Shown: piece after piece, positions 15,673-23,957 of the stretch | Layout: each line of letters begins with the position of its first letter | How positions within the stretch are numbered: the first letter of the stretch is position 1 | Made by a program: the position numbers and the translations under genes | Notes under the pieces: generated by a model | What the model was told of the DNA's origin: nothing | Databases searched by the model: none | The model's input: the letters and a program-made list of their open reading frames with translations, nothing else | NCBI GenBank assembly: GCA_017556805.1 | Contig: JAFYMC010000006.1 | Span: 1 to 43,868, forward strand | Reading direction: 5' to 3' | Origin: Lachnospiraceae bacterium | GTDB taxonomy: Bacteria > Bacillota > Clostridia > Lachnospirales > Lachnospiraceae | Length of the DNA stretch: 43,868 nucleotides

Positions 15673-17901
15673 CTATTCTTCCTCGTCCTCCGGGAATTTT
15701 TCGCGTAGCTTCACCCACAACAAACCGGTGATGCAGATGGAAGAATACGCTCCGCAAATTATACCTGCCATAAGCGGAATTGCAAACTCCTTGATTGCAC
15801 TTACACCGAAAATAACCAACGCTGCCACCATAAAGAACGTGGTCAGGGAAGTATAGATATTTCTGGAGAAGGTCTGTGCGATACTCTTATTTACAATATC
15901 AATATAGGTCTCCTTCTTTAAACGCTCCTTCAAATTCTCTCGGATACGGTCAAAGACGACAATCGTCGCATTAATGGAATAACCCACAATGGTAAGCATA
16001 CATGCGATAAAGGTATTTCCCACGCCGATTCGTGCCACCGCATATACCGCCAGTACAACCAACACATCATGAACGAGTGCCAGTACCGCACTTGCCGCAA
16101 AGGACAAGTTAGAGAACCGGAACCAGATATAAATCAACATACATACCGTCGCCACAGCCACCGCGAGAATCGCATCCTTTTTCATCTCGCCGCTGACCGT
16201 ACCGCTGATGCTCTGTATCTCAACTTCGCTCTCGGCTACACCGTATGTTTCCTCCAAATAATTCATCAGTGTATTACGGGTATCCTCGGAAAGCTCCTTT
16301 GTCTTAATGGTGGCCGCATTGGCATCTCCCACAAGATTAATCGTTGCCTTCTCCCCGATAGCCTCCTGTACCGCCTTTTCCAACTCCTTGATGGTCGGTT
16401 CCGTTCCCTCCGGGAAAGTAACGGTCATTGCCGTACCACCCTTAAAATCCAAACCGTAGGCCAGAATCTCGCCGGTACTTACCTTGCCTGCCACCATACC
16501 GATTACGCCGGCAAGAATGAGTACACAGGAAATCAACGCAAACTTCTTTCCGTGCTTCGTAAACTCGAACATCTTGTACTCTTTTACCTGACCGTAATGC
16601 TTTTCCTTATCAAAGCCCATATCATAGAAAGTGTATAAAATGAACTTCGTTACAAACAATGCCGTAAACATGGAAAGCACAATACCCAGTGCAAGAGTTG
16701 TTGCAAAGCCCTTTACCGTACCGGAGCCTAACGCATACAATACCACCGCAGCAATCAACGTGGTAATATTGCCGTCAATAATTGCGGAAAATGCCTTGGC
16801 AAATCCAAGCTTAATGGAGGAATTTACCGTTTTACCCACACCGATTTCCTCCTGAATACGGGAGAAAATAATAACGTTGGCATCCACCGCCATACCGATG
16901 GACAGGATAATACCCGCAAGGCCCGGAAGGGTCAGGGTAATCTCCAATAAATTCAAACATACTACCATCAATCCGGTATAAATAATCAATGCAAGGTCTG
17001 CCGCAATACCCTGGATACGATAACGGATTGCCATAAACAAAAGCACCAGAACCAAACCGATTGCAGCCGCAATCAAGCTGGTCTTCACCGCTTCCGCACC
17101 GAGACTTGCTCCTACCACATTGGAACGAAGCTCCTTAAGCTCTAACGGCAACGCTCCGACACGAATGGTGGTTGCCAGATTCTCCGCTTCTTCTGCGGTA
17201 AAACTACCGGAAATCTGTGCTTTACCCTCCGTCAATGCCTGCTGTACCACCGGCGCACTGACGATTTCACCGTCATATACAATCGCAATCACCTCGTTCA
17301 CGTGCTTGCTGGTTGCATCCGCAAATTTTACTCTTCCGGAATCGTTCAAGGTCAAATCAACTACATACTTATTTACACCGTACTCGCTGTACCAGCCTGC
17401 GTCAGCCCCCTGAATATCGGCTCCGTCCAAAATAATGTCCCCGGACGCCTTAATCTCCTCCCAGGATTTTAAAAATGCGTACTCATACGCTCCTGTTTCC
17501 GCATTCTGTCCCAACAGCTGCACATTATTCGTACCAAGGATAAAGAAAATCTCTCCCATGCGTCCCAACTCTTTTAAGGTTGCTTCCGCATCGGTCGCAC
17601 CCGGAATATCGATATTAATCCGGTTTTCGCCCTCCAGATACACATCCGCTTCCGTCTGTCCGCTGGCGTCCACACGCTTACGAATCCGGTGCTTTGTATC
17701 TTCCATTTCCTGCTCCGTCGGACTCTCTTTCACTGCCTCATAGGTAACACTGACACCGCCCGCCAGATCAAGTCCCAAGCGAATGCCCTTTGCACTACCC
17801 TTCTTATTCTCTCCGACACCGCATAATGCTACAAACAGAACCGCTGCAGCCACAAGCAATGTCAAAACCAATTTTCCGAAACCTTTTACCTTGTGGTTCA
17901 T
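15673..17901 (-). CDS. secDF: Fused protein translocase subunit SecDF
   Basis: An accessory subunit of the Sec channel that uses the proton gradient to help pull exported proteins out of the cell. The 742 residues hold a complete SecD half (N-terminal helix about 10-26, DLAGGVSVTYEA, an external domain, then five helices) and a complete SecF half beginning near MFEFTKHGKKF (LDFKGGTAMTV, then five helices). That makes about twelve membrane segments. Conserved GLAGIILSIGMAVDANVIIF and IVGYSINATIVVFDRIRE stretches mark the two halves. Fused SecDF is normal in many Firmicutes. It has its own promoter region, shared divergently with degV. Confidence 0.96.
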   Translation of the reverse strand: MNHKVKGFGKLVLTLLVAAAVLFVALCGVGENKKGSAKGIRLGLDLAGGVSVTYEAVKESPTEQEMEDTKHRIRKRVDASGQTEADVYLEGENRINIDIPGATDAEATLKELGRMGEIFFILGTNNVQLLGQNAETGAYEYAFLKSWEEIKASGDIILDGADIQGADAGWYSEYGVNKYVVDLTLNDSGRVKFADATSKHVNEVIAIVYDGEIVSAPVVQQALTEGKAQISGSFTAEEAENLATTIRVGALPLELKELRSNVVGASLGAEAVKTSLIAAAIGLVLVLLFMAIRYRIQGIAADLALIIYTGLMVVCLNLLEITLTLPGLAGIILSIGMAVDANVIIFSRIQEEIGVGKTVNSSIKLGFAKAFSAIIDGNITTLIAAVVLYALGSGTVKGFATTLALGIVLSMFTALFVTKFILYTFYDMGFDKEKHYGQVKEYKMFEFTKHGKKFALISCVLILAGVIGMVAGKVSTGEILAYGLDFKGGTAMTVTFPEGTEPTIKELEKAVQEAIGEKATINLVGDANAATIKTKELSEDTRNTLMNYLEETYGVAESEVEIQSISGTVSGEMKKDAILAVAVATVCMLIYIWFRFSNLSFAASAVLALVHDVLVVLAVYAVARIGVGNTFIACMLTIVGYSINATIVVFDRIRENLKERLKKETYIDIVNKSIAQTFSRNIYTSLTTFFMVAALVIFGVSAIKEFAIPLMAGIICGAYSSICITGLLWVKLREKFPEDEEE

Positions 17902-17953
17902 AATTTCCCTCTTTCCGTAACTACCTTTATTGGACTTTCGTCCCTAAGCCATA

Positions 17954-17962
17954 AGTATACCA
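17954..17962 (-). promoter_or_regulatory. Putative extended -10 promoter of secDF
   Basis: On the reverse strand TGG precedes TATACT, about 55 bp before the secDF start. A weak TTTCTT could be the -35. Confidence 0.45.
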
Positions 17963-18000
17963 CACAGCGTCTCCGAAAGAAAGACTTTTTTATCTTTTAC

Positions 18001-18029
18001 TTGCACTTTTCCGCGTTTTATTATAAAAT
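18001..18029 (+). promoter_or_regulatory. Putative promoter of the DegV gene
   Basis: TTGCAC (18001-18006) and TAAAAT (18024-18029) are 17 bp apart. A second possible -10 (TATACT) lies near 18059, so the exact start point is uncertain. Confidence 0.5.
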
Positions 18030-18094
18030 AGTTTTGAAAACTATGTGCGACATCTTTCTATACTATATTTTGTCGTTTTAAATAAGGAGGTCCT

Positions 18095-18955
18095 ATGAAA
18101 TACATTATTTCAACCGATTCCACCGCCGATTTACCGGCATCCTATGTAAAAGAGCACGGCATTGCCGTTCAATTTCTTTCTTACGCATTCGGAGACACCG
18201 TCTACGGTTTAGATAACCAGCTGGACCCACATGATTTTTACGAGCGGATGCGTTCCGGCGAAATGCCGACTACCAATGCCTGCATTCCGGACGAAGTACA
18301 GAATAGTTTCGAAGTATACCTGAAGGAAGGCTATGACATCCTTCATATCAGCTTTTCTTCCGGACTCAGCGCCAGCTACAACAATGCCCGCATTGCGGCA
18401 AACGAACTGGCAGAGCAGTACCCGGACCGCAAGATTATTTTGGTTGATTCCTTATGTGCTTCCCTCGGACAGGGTCTGTTTGTCCACTATGCGGTTACCA
18501 TGAAGGAGCAGGGAAAGTCCTTAGAAGAGGTTGCCGCTTGGCTTGAGGAAAACAAACTTCATCTTTGCCATCAGTTTACGGTAGACGATTTGTTCCACCT
18601 GCATCGCGGTGGCCGCGTATCCAAAGCCACTGCAATTTTGGGTACCATGATTAATATAAAGCCGGTACTTCACGTAGATGATGAAGGACATCTTACTTCC
18701 GTCTGCAATGTACGCGGCAGAAAGAAAGCATTACTTAAGCTAGTCGAGCATATGGGCGAGCAAATTGAAGGCTACCGGAACGATATTATCTTTATCAGCC
18801 ACGGCGATTGTCCGGAGGATGCGGAGTTTGTAGCCGCTCAGATAAAGGAACGTTTCGGCATTCAGGATTTCCTGATTGATTATGTCAGTCCGACCATCGG
18901 AGCCCATTCCGGCCCGGGTACCGTCGCATTATTCTATCTGGGAAAGAATCGCTAG
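18095..18955 (+). CDS. DegV family (FakB-like) fatty-acid-binding protein
   Basis: A 286-residue cytoplasmic protein of the DegV fold; family members bind a fatty acid and present it to the FakA kinase for phosphorylation. Seen here: DSTADLP near the N-terminus, SSGLSASYN (lipid head-group site), HRGGRVS (loop after the lid helices) and GAHSGPGTVALF at the C-terminus. Length is typical. AAGGAGG lies four bases before the ATG. It is one of the few plus-strand genes, divergent from secDF and ended by its own terminator. No fakA gene is nearby. Confidence 0.93.
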   Translation: MKYIISTDSTADLPASYVKEHGIAVQFLSYAFGDTVYGLDNQLDPHDFYERMRSGEMPTTNACIPDEVQNSFEVYLKEGYDILHISFSSGLSASYNNARIAANELAEQYPDRKIILVDSLCASLGQGLFVHYAVTMKEQGKSLEEVAAWLEENKLHLCHQFTVDDLFHLHRGGRVSKATAILGTMINIKPVLHVDDEGHLTSVCNVRGRKKALLKLVEHMGEQIEGYRNDIIFISHGDCPEDAEFVAAQIKERFGIQDFLIDYVSPTIGAHSGPGTVALFYLGKNR

Positions 18956-19007
18956 TCTGTCACTTACGGATTCCTTTCCCGTTTTCACAAAAGAACATAC
19001 AACAGCA

Positions 19008-19046
19008 AGAGCCGATGCATCGTTTCCGTGCACCGGCTCTGTTTTT
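19008..19046 (+). terminator. Terminator between degV and the SGNH hydrolase gene
   Basis: AGAGCCG-A-TGCA pairs with TGCA-C-CGGCTCT, followed by GTTTTTAT on the plus strand. The A-run before the stem may let it also act weakly for the converging minus-strand gene. Confidence 0.85.
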
Positions 19047-19063
19047 ATCCGTATACAGTTTGT

Positions 19064-20770
19064 TTATTGTAAGGTGTATCCGAAGCCCAAAATCGTAAAG
19101 GCCTTCCCCTCATCTCCCTTAACCATGGAAATCTCGATCTCATGCTCCGCTGCCGTATCGCTTTCATACACCACATAAGCGGTACAATGGTTCCAACCCA
19201 CCTCTAACGGATCAATCACGCGGGTAACCTTACCGTCCACCCGCACTTCTGCCTTTCCGAAGCTTGTATCTCCGCTGTCCTTATACACCAGCAATAAATC
19301 TTTGCAATACAGCGTCATGGAAAATGCTTCTCCAGAGGCTTCCGGTCCCTTCATCCAGTTGTCCGGGAATTCCGCCGTTGCCTGCGGGTTGTCATCCTTT
19401 TCCACATACTGCAGTACTCCGTCCGTCTCAAAAAATACACCCTCCGACAATTTTTTGACCGCCGGATGTTCCGTATAATTGCTACGGTCAAAAGCCCATA
19501 AGGCACGATATGTTTCTCCGATGGCCGGTACGGAATCAATCACCGCATCTGCGTCTTCCTTCGGCGCTGCTGCTGCCCTCTCCCAGAAATAATCGATGCA
19601 ATCCGCCATAATACGGTGTCCGTCATTGCTCGGATGGAATAAATCGTAGAAATACTGCCGCTTGGTAATCACCGGCGTATCATCCGTAAACTGCGGGGTT
19701 ACCGCATTCTTCAGACTAATCATTGCCGTTTTACAACGTTCTCCCACCGGAATCATCCGCTCCTGCAAATTAAAATCATCCATAAACACGGAAAACAGCA
19801 ATATCACTGCCGGCTGTCCCGGTCCGTCCATCGCCATACGAACCAGGCTTTCAAAGCATACACCGTCGGTCTCGTCTCCCGCATCGTTCACCGCGTATTC
19901 CAAAAATACGATATCCGGAACTACCTCTCCCCGGCGAAGTACATCCATTTCGTAGCGGGTCAGTCCAAGCTCCGAACAGGTACCTCCCGCCCCCGCCTTG
20001 ATGAATTTCACATTTTCACCATTGTCTTTGCCGAAGCGATTCTTAAACGCCAGATACGAACGATACGCATAGCATTCCGTATGAATCGGCTTTGCTCCCG
20101 CTCCCTGGGTAATGGATCCTCCCAAATAGGCAACTACTACTTCTTCGCCGTTTTGCGCCTTTTCTATGGCTTTTTGTACACGATACAGATTACCGGTCTG
20201 AATCAGGGAACGTTCTATCATTTCACGATACCGCGGTGATTCGAACTCCACCGGCGCATCCGGCACCGGCTCCGGCGCTGTGTATCCGTCATTTAAGTAA
20301 AAGCACACCGTAAGTTTTGCCGTCTCATGGGACGGAAATGTGGTCACAAAGGAGCCGAGCAATCCATCCGCCGGATTCTCCGGATAGTCCGCTACCGTAA
20401 TCTTTACTTCCTGCCCGTTACACGGCACCTCAGCCTTATAACAGGTGCCATCTGTCCCCGGTACCGTCGAAAGACAATTTAACGTAAACTCAACCGACAT
20501 TTCCTGTAATTCTTTTTTGGTCGCCAGCACCGTAACTCCGATGCTGTGAACCAGCCGTCGGAATCCCTCACTCCCCGGTACCGAATCCAAAATCTCTTTC
20601 GGCATGTCATTACACAAAATAGAAATCTTTTGTGCAATTCTTCCGTTCAAGTAACAAATATCCTGAAACTTTCCGTTTCCTCGCGGACTCCCTTCGATTA
20701 CGGAATCCACCATCACATATACCGCCGGTCGCTTTGCTACCGGGTCCTTCGGTGCTTTCGGTCCTCTCAT
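19064..20770 (-). CDS. Three-domain SGNH/GDSL-type esterase
   Basis: A 568-residue protein without signal peptide, so probably cytoplasmic. Residues about 1-170 form a beta-rich N-terminal domain and about 195-405 the SGNH hydrolase. The four blocks are visible: nucleophile Ser219 (GGSIT), Gly block (GAGGTCS, 260-266), Asn295 (AVNDAG) and Asp376/His379 (DLFHPSNDGH). Residues about 410-568 are a second beta domain. The family removes acyl groups, often acetyl from sugars; the substrate is unknown. I start at 20770 because AGGAGG lies six bases before that ATG; an in-frame ATG 24 bases upstream lacks one. Confidence 0.85.
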   Translation of the reverse strand: MRGPKAPKDPVAKRPAVYVMVDSVIEGSPRGNGKFQDICYLNGRIAQKISILCNDMPKEILDSVPGSEGFRRLVHSIGVTVLATKKELQEMSVEFTLNCLSTVPGTDGTCYKAEVPCNGQEVKITVADYPENPADGLLGSFVTTFPSHETAKLTVCFYLNDGYTAPEPVPDAPVEFESPRYREMIERSLIQTGNLYRVQKAIEKAQNGEEVVVAYLGGSITQGAGAKPIHTECYAYRSYLAFKNRFGKDNGENVKFIKAGAGGTCSELGLTRYEMDVLRRGEVVPDIVFLEYAVNDAGDETDGVCFESLVRMAMDGPGQPAVILLFSVFMDDFNLQERMIPVGERCKTAMISLKNAVTPQFTDDTPVITKRQYFYDLFHPSNDGHRIMADCIDYFWERAAAAPKEDADAVIDSVPAIGETYRALWAFDRSNYTEHPAVKKLSEGVFFETDGVLQYVEKDDNPQATAEFPDNWMKGPEASGEAFSMTLYCKDLLLVYKDSGDTSFGKAEVRVDGKVTRVIDPLEVGWNHCTAYVVYESDTAAEHEIEISMVKGDEGKAFTILGFGYTLQ

Positions 20771-20811
20771 ACAACGCCTCCTATGTAGTCCCATTCTTAA
20801 TTAATAATCAT

Positions 20812-20840
20812 AGTATAACGCTTTCCCGTCAAAAAGGCAA
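20812..20840 (-). promoter_or_regulatory. Putative promoter of the SGNH hydrolase gene
   Basis: On the reverse strand TTGCCT (20840-20835) and TATACT (20817-20812) are 17 bp apart, about 40 bp before the start codon. The remaining 20841-20914 is A-rich with no other recognisable feature. Confidence 0.6.
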
Positions 20841-20914
20841 CGCATCAAAAAAAATAAACAAGATAACAAAAACAATAAAAAAACAAAAATTACTGAAAAA
20901 AGAAAAAATACCGC

Positions 20915-20943
20915 TTGACAAACCCAATATTATTTAATATAAT
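20915..20943 (+). promoter_or_regulatory. Consensus promoter of the tRNA-Val/tRNA-Met operon
   Basis: Perfect TTGACA (20915-20920) and TATAAT (20938-20943) with a 17-bp spacer, ending 32 bp before tRNA-Val. Confidence 0.9.
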
Positions 20944-20975
20944 ATCAAACGTACCGTTCGAGCAAGGAAAACCTT

Positions 20976-21048
20976 GGGGTCTTAGCTCAGCTGGGAGAGC
21001 ATCTGCCTTACAAGCAGAGGGTCATAGGTTCGAGCCCTATAGGCCCCA
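20976..21048 (+). tRNA. tRNA-Val (anticodon TAC)
   Basis: A 73-nt cloverleaf: acceptor GGGGTCT/AGGCCCC, anticodon stem TCTGC/GCAGA around CTTACAA (anticodon TAC), T-loop GGTTCGAGCC and discriminator A. Confidence 0.95.
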
Positions 21049-21073
21049 TTCCGAACGGACACTAACTTCATAT

Positions 21074-21147
21074 GGCGGAATAGCTCAGTTGGCTAGAGCA
21101 CACGGTTCATACCCGTGGTGTCGAGGGTTCAAATCCCCCTTCCGCTA
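21074..21147 (+). tRNA. tRNA-Met (anticodon CAT), elongator type
   Basis: A 74-nt cloverleaf: acceptor GGCGGAA/TTCCGCT, anticodon stem CACGG/CCGTG around TTCATAC (anticodon CAT), T-arm GAGGGTTCAAATCCCC and discriminator A. The acceptor begins with a G-U pair rather than the unpaired end of initiator tRNA, so elongator Met is favoured. A CAT anticodon could also be a lysidine-type Ile tRNA, but the body looks like Met. Its 3' third is partly duplicated at 21222-21305. Confidence 0.9.
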
Positions 21148-21190
21148 CTATCGCAAAAGGGAATCCAAAAGGATTCCCTTTTTGTGATAG
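21148..21190 (+). terminator. Terminator of the tRNA-Val/Met operon
   Basis: A stem of about 19 bp (21148-21166 with 21171-21190) with an AAAA loop and a TTTTT stretch within the descending arm, starting right after the tRNA-Met discriminator base. Confidence 0.85.
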
Positions 21191-21214
21191 TAATGAAAAA
21201 GAAACTGAACACGA

Positions 21215-21305
21215 GACACCACGTGGTGTCGAGGGGCGCTGGAGGTCCGGTGGACCTCCGTTTAGCGCGGACCGTAGCGGAGCGGAGACCAAATCCCCCT
21301 TCCGC
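21215..21305 (+). repeat. Rearranged partial tRNA-Met copy with a 55-nt hairpin/box insert
   Basis: A perfect 16-bp palindrome (GACACCACGTGGTGTC, 21215-21230) leads into CGTGGTGTCGAGGG (21222-21235), identical to tRNA-Met 21114-21127. A 55-nt insert (21236-21290) follows, then AAATCCCCCTTCCGC (21291-21305), identical to tRNA-Met 21131-21145. The insert thus replaces TTC of the T-loop. It consists of a nested hairpin (GCGCT and GGAGGTCC arms, 21236-21268) and a box that starts GGACCG and ends GAGACC (21269-21290). The layout and length match the insert at 94-148 near tRNA-Leu. Confidence 0.82.
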
Positions 21306-21317
21306 GGTCCTCACAAT

Positions 21318-22256
21318 TTACGGTTTTTTCGCAACCTCCTTCAAACGCTCCACAAACATCTCGAAACGCTCGTCCGTGCGCAAAACATCAAATTCTTCCT
21401 CCAATAGCCAATTAAGCGTCATCTGCGAAGTGTTTCCTACCGCTTCCGGAATAAATCCTCCGTCGGAGTAACCGCGAAGAACAGGGGAAGTATGCTTTCC
21501 TTCAAAATCATAGGTATCCATATGAATTGCAAAATCAGCACATTTTTCCAACCACTTCCATGCATTTTCCAAATCATTGTTTCGAAGAAAGAGTCTCCCC
21601 ATGTGCATGCAAGCCATCCACCCCACCTGAGCTACATTCTGATAGTCTTTCTCAGGAAACAGAAGTTCCAGCAGGTCTACCTGAAGCTTATGGAGCCTCA
21701 TTCTGTCTTCCGGCGCGAAAAACATGGTACCGTCATCATGACGATGAACTCCGGCAGCACCGATGGCCGAAACCAATTGATAGATTAAATAGTGAATAAA
21801 CTCTTGCTTTTTGGCAAAATCTGCATCGCCTTCCCAAATCCAAAGCATACAACTTTCATAAGAGATCATCGATTTCGGCATTTCTTCCGCAACTCTTAAC
21901 ATCTCTTCTTTTTTTCCCGCATAATCGTATGCGTAAACAAGTGTCTGCGTTGCTTCGTAGCGAGTTGTGCTATCGGTGCACTCCGCAAGCACCCGGTTAC
22001 AAAGGGAAAACACCTCCTCGTACTCTTTCACACCCTTTCGGGAGTAAACATTTACCAAGGCATTGGCAAGCTTCTGCATAATCTGATAGGATCTTGGAAA
22101 TTTTCCCAGTGCTTCCCGTAAAATCTCCACCTCTTTTTCAAAATTTCCTTCCCAATCCGCCTTGTGAGCCTCTTCCAAATAACTCTTGATACGCTCCTCA
22201 TTCTTTTCCACATCGATTCCCAGCAGAACATCCGAGGAAACATCAAAGATAATATA
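21318..22256 (-). pseudogene. TPR effector part of an XRE-type regulator, HTH domain lost
   Basis: The readable part from a GTG at 22211 codes 297 residues of helical repeats (SYLEEAHKADWEGNFEKEVEILREAL, later WKWLEKCADFAIHM) typical of the C-terminal region of Lachnospiraceae XRE-family regulators. Reading further upstream in frame gives ...FDVSSDVLLGID before a TGA at 22257-22259. That is the end of an HTH_XRE domain, whose DNA-binding helices are gone. The break lies next to the HD-GYP terminator hairpin. No good ribosome site precedes the GTG. A functional stand-alone TPR protein is possible but less likely than a 5'-truncated remnant. Confidence 0.7.
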
Positions 22257-22275
22257 TCATGAAATGTATGAATAC

Positions 22276-22309
22276 AAAAAAGACATGTTCAAAGCCGAAC
22301 ATGTCTTTT
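22276..22309 (-). terminator. Terminator after the HD-GYP gene
   Basis: On the reverse strand AAAAGACATGTTC pairs with GAACATGTCTTTTTT around a short GGCTTT loop. It begins just after the stop at 22314. Confidence 0.88.
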
Positions 22310-22313
22310 CGTT

Positions 22314-23945
22314 TTATTCCACCGCTTCTATCTCTTCCAAACTCTCCAGGAACACTTCCACCAGCTCCGGGTCAAACTGTGTCCCGGACTGTTCCGCAAT
22401 AATACGTCGTGCCTCCTCCTTGGAATAAGCTTCCTTATAACTACGCTCCGAACGCAACGCATCATATACATCCGCAATCGCCATAATTCTGGCGCTGAGC
22501 GGTATTTCTTCTCCCTTCAAGCCTCGCGGATAACCGGTACCGTCCCATTTCTCATGATGGCAATACGCCATCTCCCTCGCCGTAGCCAAATAATCACTGC
22601 TTTCCGTTTCCGCCAAAACCGTATCAATAATCTGAGCACCCAATTCCGGATGACTTTGAATTGCTTTTAATTCTTCCGGTGTCAGAGAACCCTCTTTTCG
22701 CAGAATGGAATCTTCAATGGATATCTTCCCGATATCATGAAGCGGAGCCGCCTCATGCAATACCGACACATACGAATTTGAAATAATCTCCCGGTACTTC
22801 GGTTTTTTCTTTAATGCATTGGCCAAAATTTCCACATAGCTGCTGGTATGTTTGACATGTAACCCCGTTGTACCGTCTCTTGCCTCTACCATATTGGCAA
22901 GACTCACCACCAGCGCGTGGTGGGAATTGAACAGTTCAAATGTTTTGTCTCTTACCTCCTGCTCCAACTTTGTTGTATAGTTGTAGCTATCGGTTACATC
23001 CTGAAGGTAAAACATAATACCTCGCATGCTCTCCTTTTGAAGAATATCCTGGGTGGTAACCTTGTACACCCTACCATCCTTGTGGAGCCGCTTTCCTTTC
23101 TGACAGTACTTGGCAATCTCTTCTACCGCTTCTCCGTATTCCTTTTCGTTTAACTGCGGAAACAAGCGTAAAGCCGGAGCGTTGGCATAGACAAACTGTC
23201 CCTGGGTTCCCAATACAACCAAACCGTCCGAAAGATTCTCCACCACATAGTTCTTTGCAAGATTTACCGTATCAAAAAAGTCATGTCGGAAAATCGACAC
23301 CATCAATACAATGCCCGACAGCACGTAGCTTACCGCCGTTGCGTCGTATTCCTTGGTAATTCCGGTCAAATACAATACCAATCCCAAAACCGGCAAAAGC
23401 ACAATCATGGACAGGTATGCCACCTTATTCCGTTCCTCCTGCTCGGCCCTCCTGTAATGATAGATACAAACTGCCATCATTACAATCGCATAACAAAGAA
23501 TCAGCGCGGTATGCCCCACATAAACCGGACCGTGTAAATGCTCCAAGTGCGGGAACAATCCGTCTTTCTCATAGTCAAGCGTAGTATAAAACAAATCCTG
23601 ATATTCACAAGTCAATACCAATATAAGTACTGCCGTATGCACAACCGCAATGACCGCTCCCAGCCATTTCGGTATCTTTATCCTGCAATAGTGCAGTACG
23701 AAAAAGAATGCGAGCGGCGGAATATACACCTTTCCCACATAGCTGAGTTTTGTTGCCATCAATGCGGTCTCCAGCGATGTCGCGGTAATCTCAAACAAAT
23801 ATCCGACCGAATTCACAAGCATTGCCAATCCCAAAAACAGCATAAAAGACTGCGGTCTTGACGGCCACTGTTGCAACAGATACATCAAACCGAGTACTGT
23901 CATTATGATTCCGATATACTGGATTACAATACAAAATACATACAT
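22314..23945 (-). CDS. Membrane HD-GYP phosphodiesterase with 7TM sensor
   Basis: A 543-residue protein. Residues 1-225 contain about seven membrane helices of the kind found at the N-terminus of some histidine kinases (HisKA_7TM type). Residues about 230-325 form a PAS-like domain (GLVVLGTQGQFVYANAPALRLFP). Residues about 340-530 form the HD-GYP domain, with HDIGK (403-407) and the HHEKWDGTGYP signature (463-473). HD-GYP enzymes hydrolyse cyclic di-GMP or related dinucleotides, so this likely turns an external signal into second-messenger breakdown. AGGAAGAG lies six bases before the ATG. It follows topB by 12 bp. The hybrid kinase at 34463-37075 carries a similar 7TM module. Confidence 0.92.
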   Translation of the reverse strand: MYVFCIVIQYIGIIMTVLGLMYLLQQWPSRPQSFMLFLGLAMLVNSVGYLFEITATSLETALMATKLSYVGKVYIPPLAFFFVLHYCRIKIPKWLGAVIAVVHTAVLILVLTCEYQDLFYTTLDYEKDGLFPHLEHLHGPVYVGHTALILCYAIVMMAVCIYHYRRAEQEERNKVAYLSMIVLLPVLGLVLYLTGITKEYDATAVSYVLSGIVLMVSIFRHDFFDTVNLAKNYVVENLSDGLVVLGTQGQFVYANAPALRLFPQLNEKEYGEAVEEIAKYCQKGKRLHKDGRVYKVTTQDILQKESMRGIMFYLQDVTDSYNYTTKLEQEVRDKTFELFNSHHALVVSLANMVEARDGTTGLHVKHTSSYVEILANALKKKPKYREIISNSYVSVLHEAAPLHDIGKISIEDSILRKEGSLTPEELKAIQSHPELGAQIIDTVLAETESSDYLATAREMAYCHHEKWDGTGYPRGLKGEEIPLSARIMAIADVYDALRSERSYKEAYSKEEARRIIAEQSGTQFDPELVEVFLESLEEIEAVE

Positions 23946-23957
23946 AAATTTCTCTTC

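Noticed and set aside
20976-21305. Integrated phage or ICE at the tRNA-Met 3' end
   Set aside because: The duplicated tRNA end could be an att core, but only about 75 bp separates the gene from the copy and there is no integrase or phage gene in the window.
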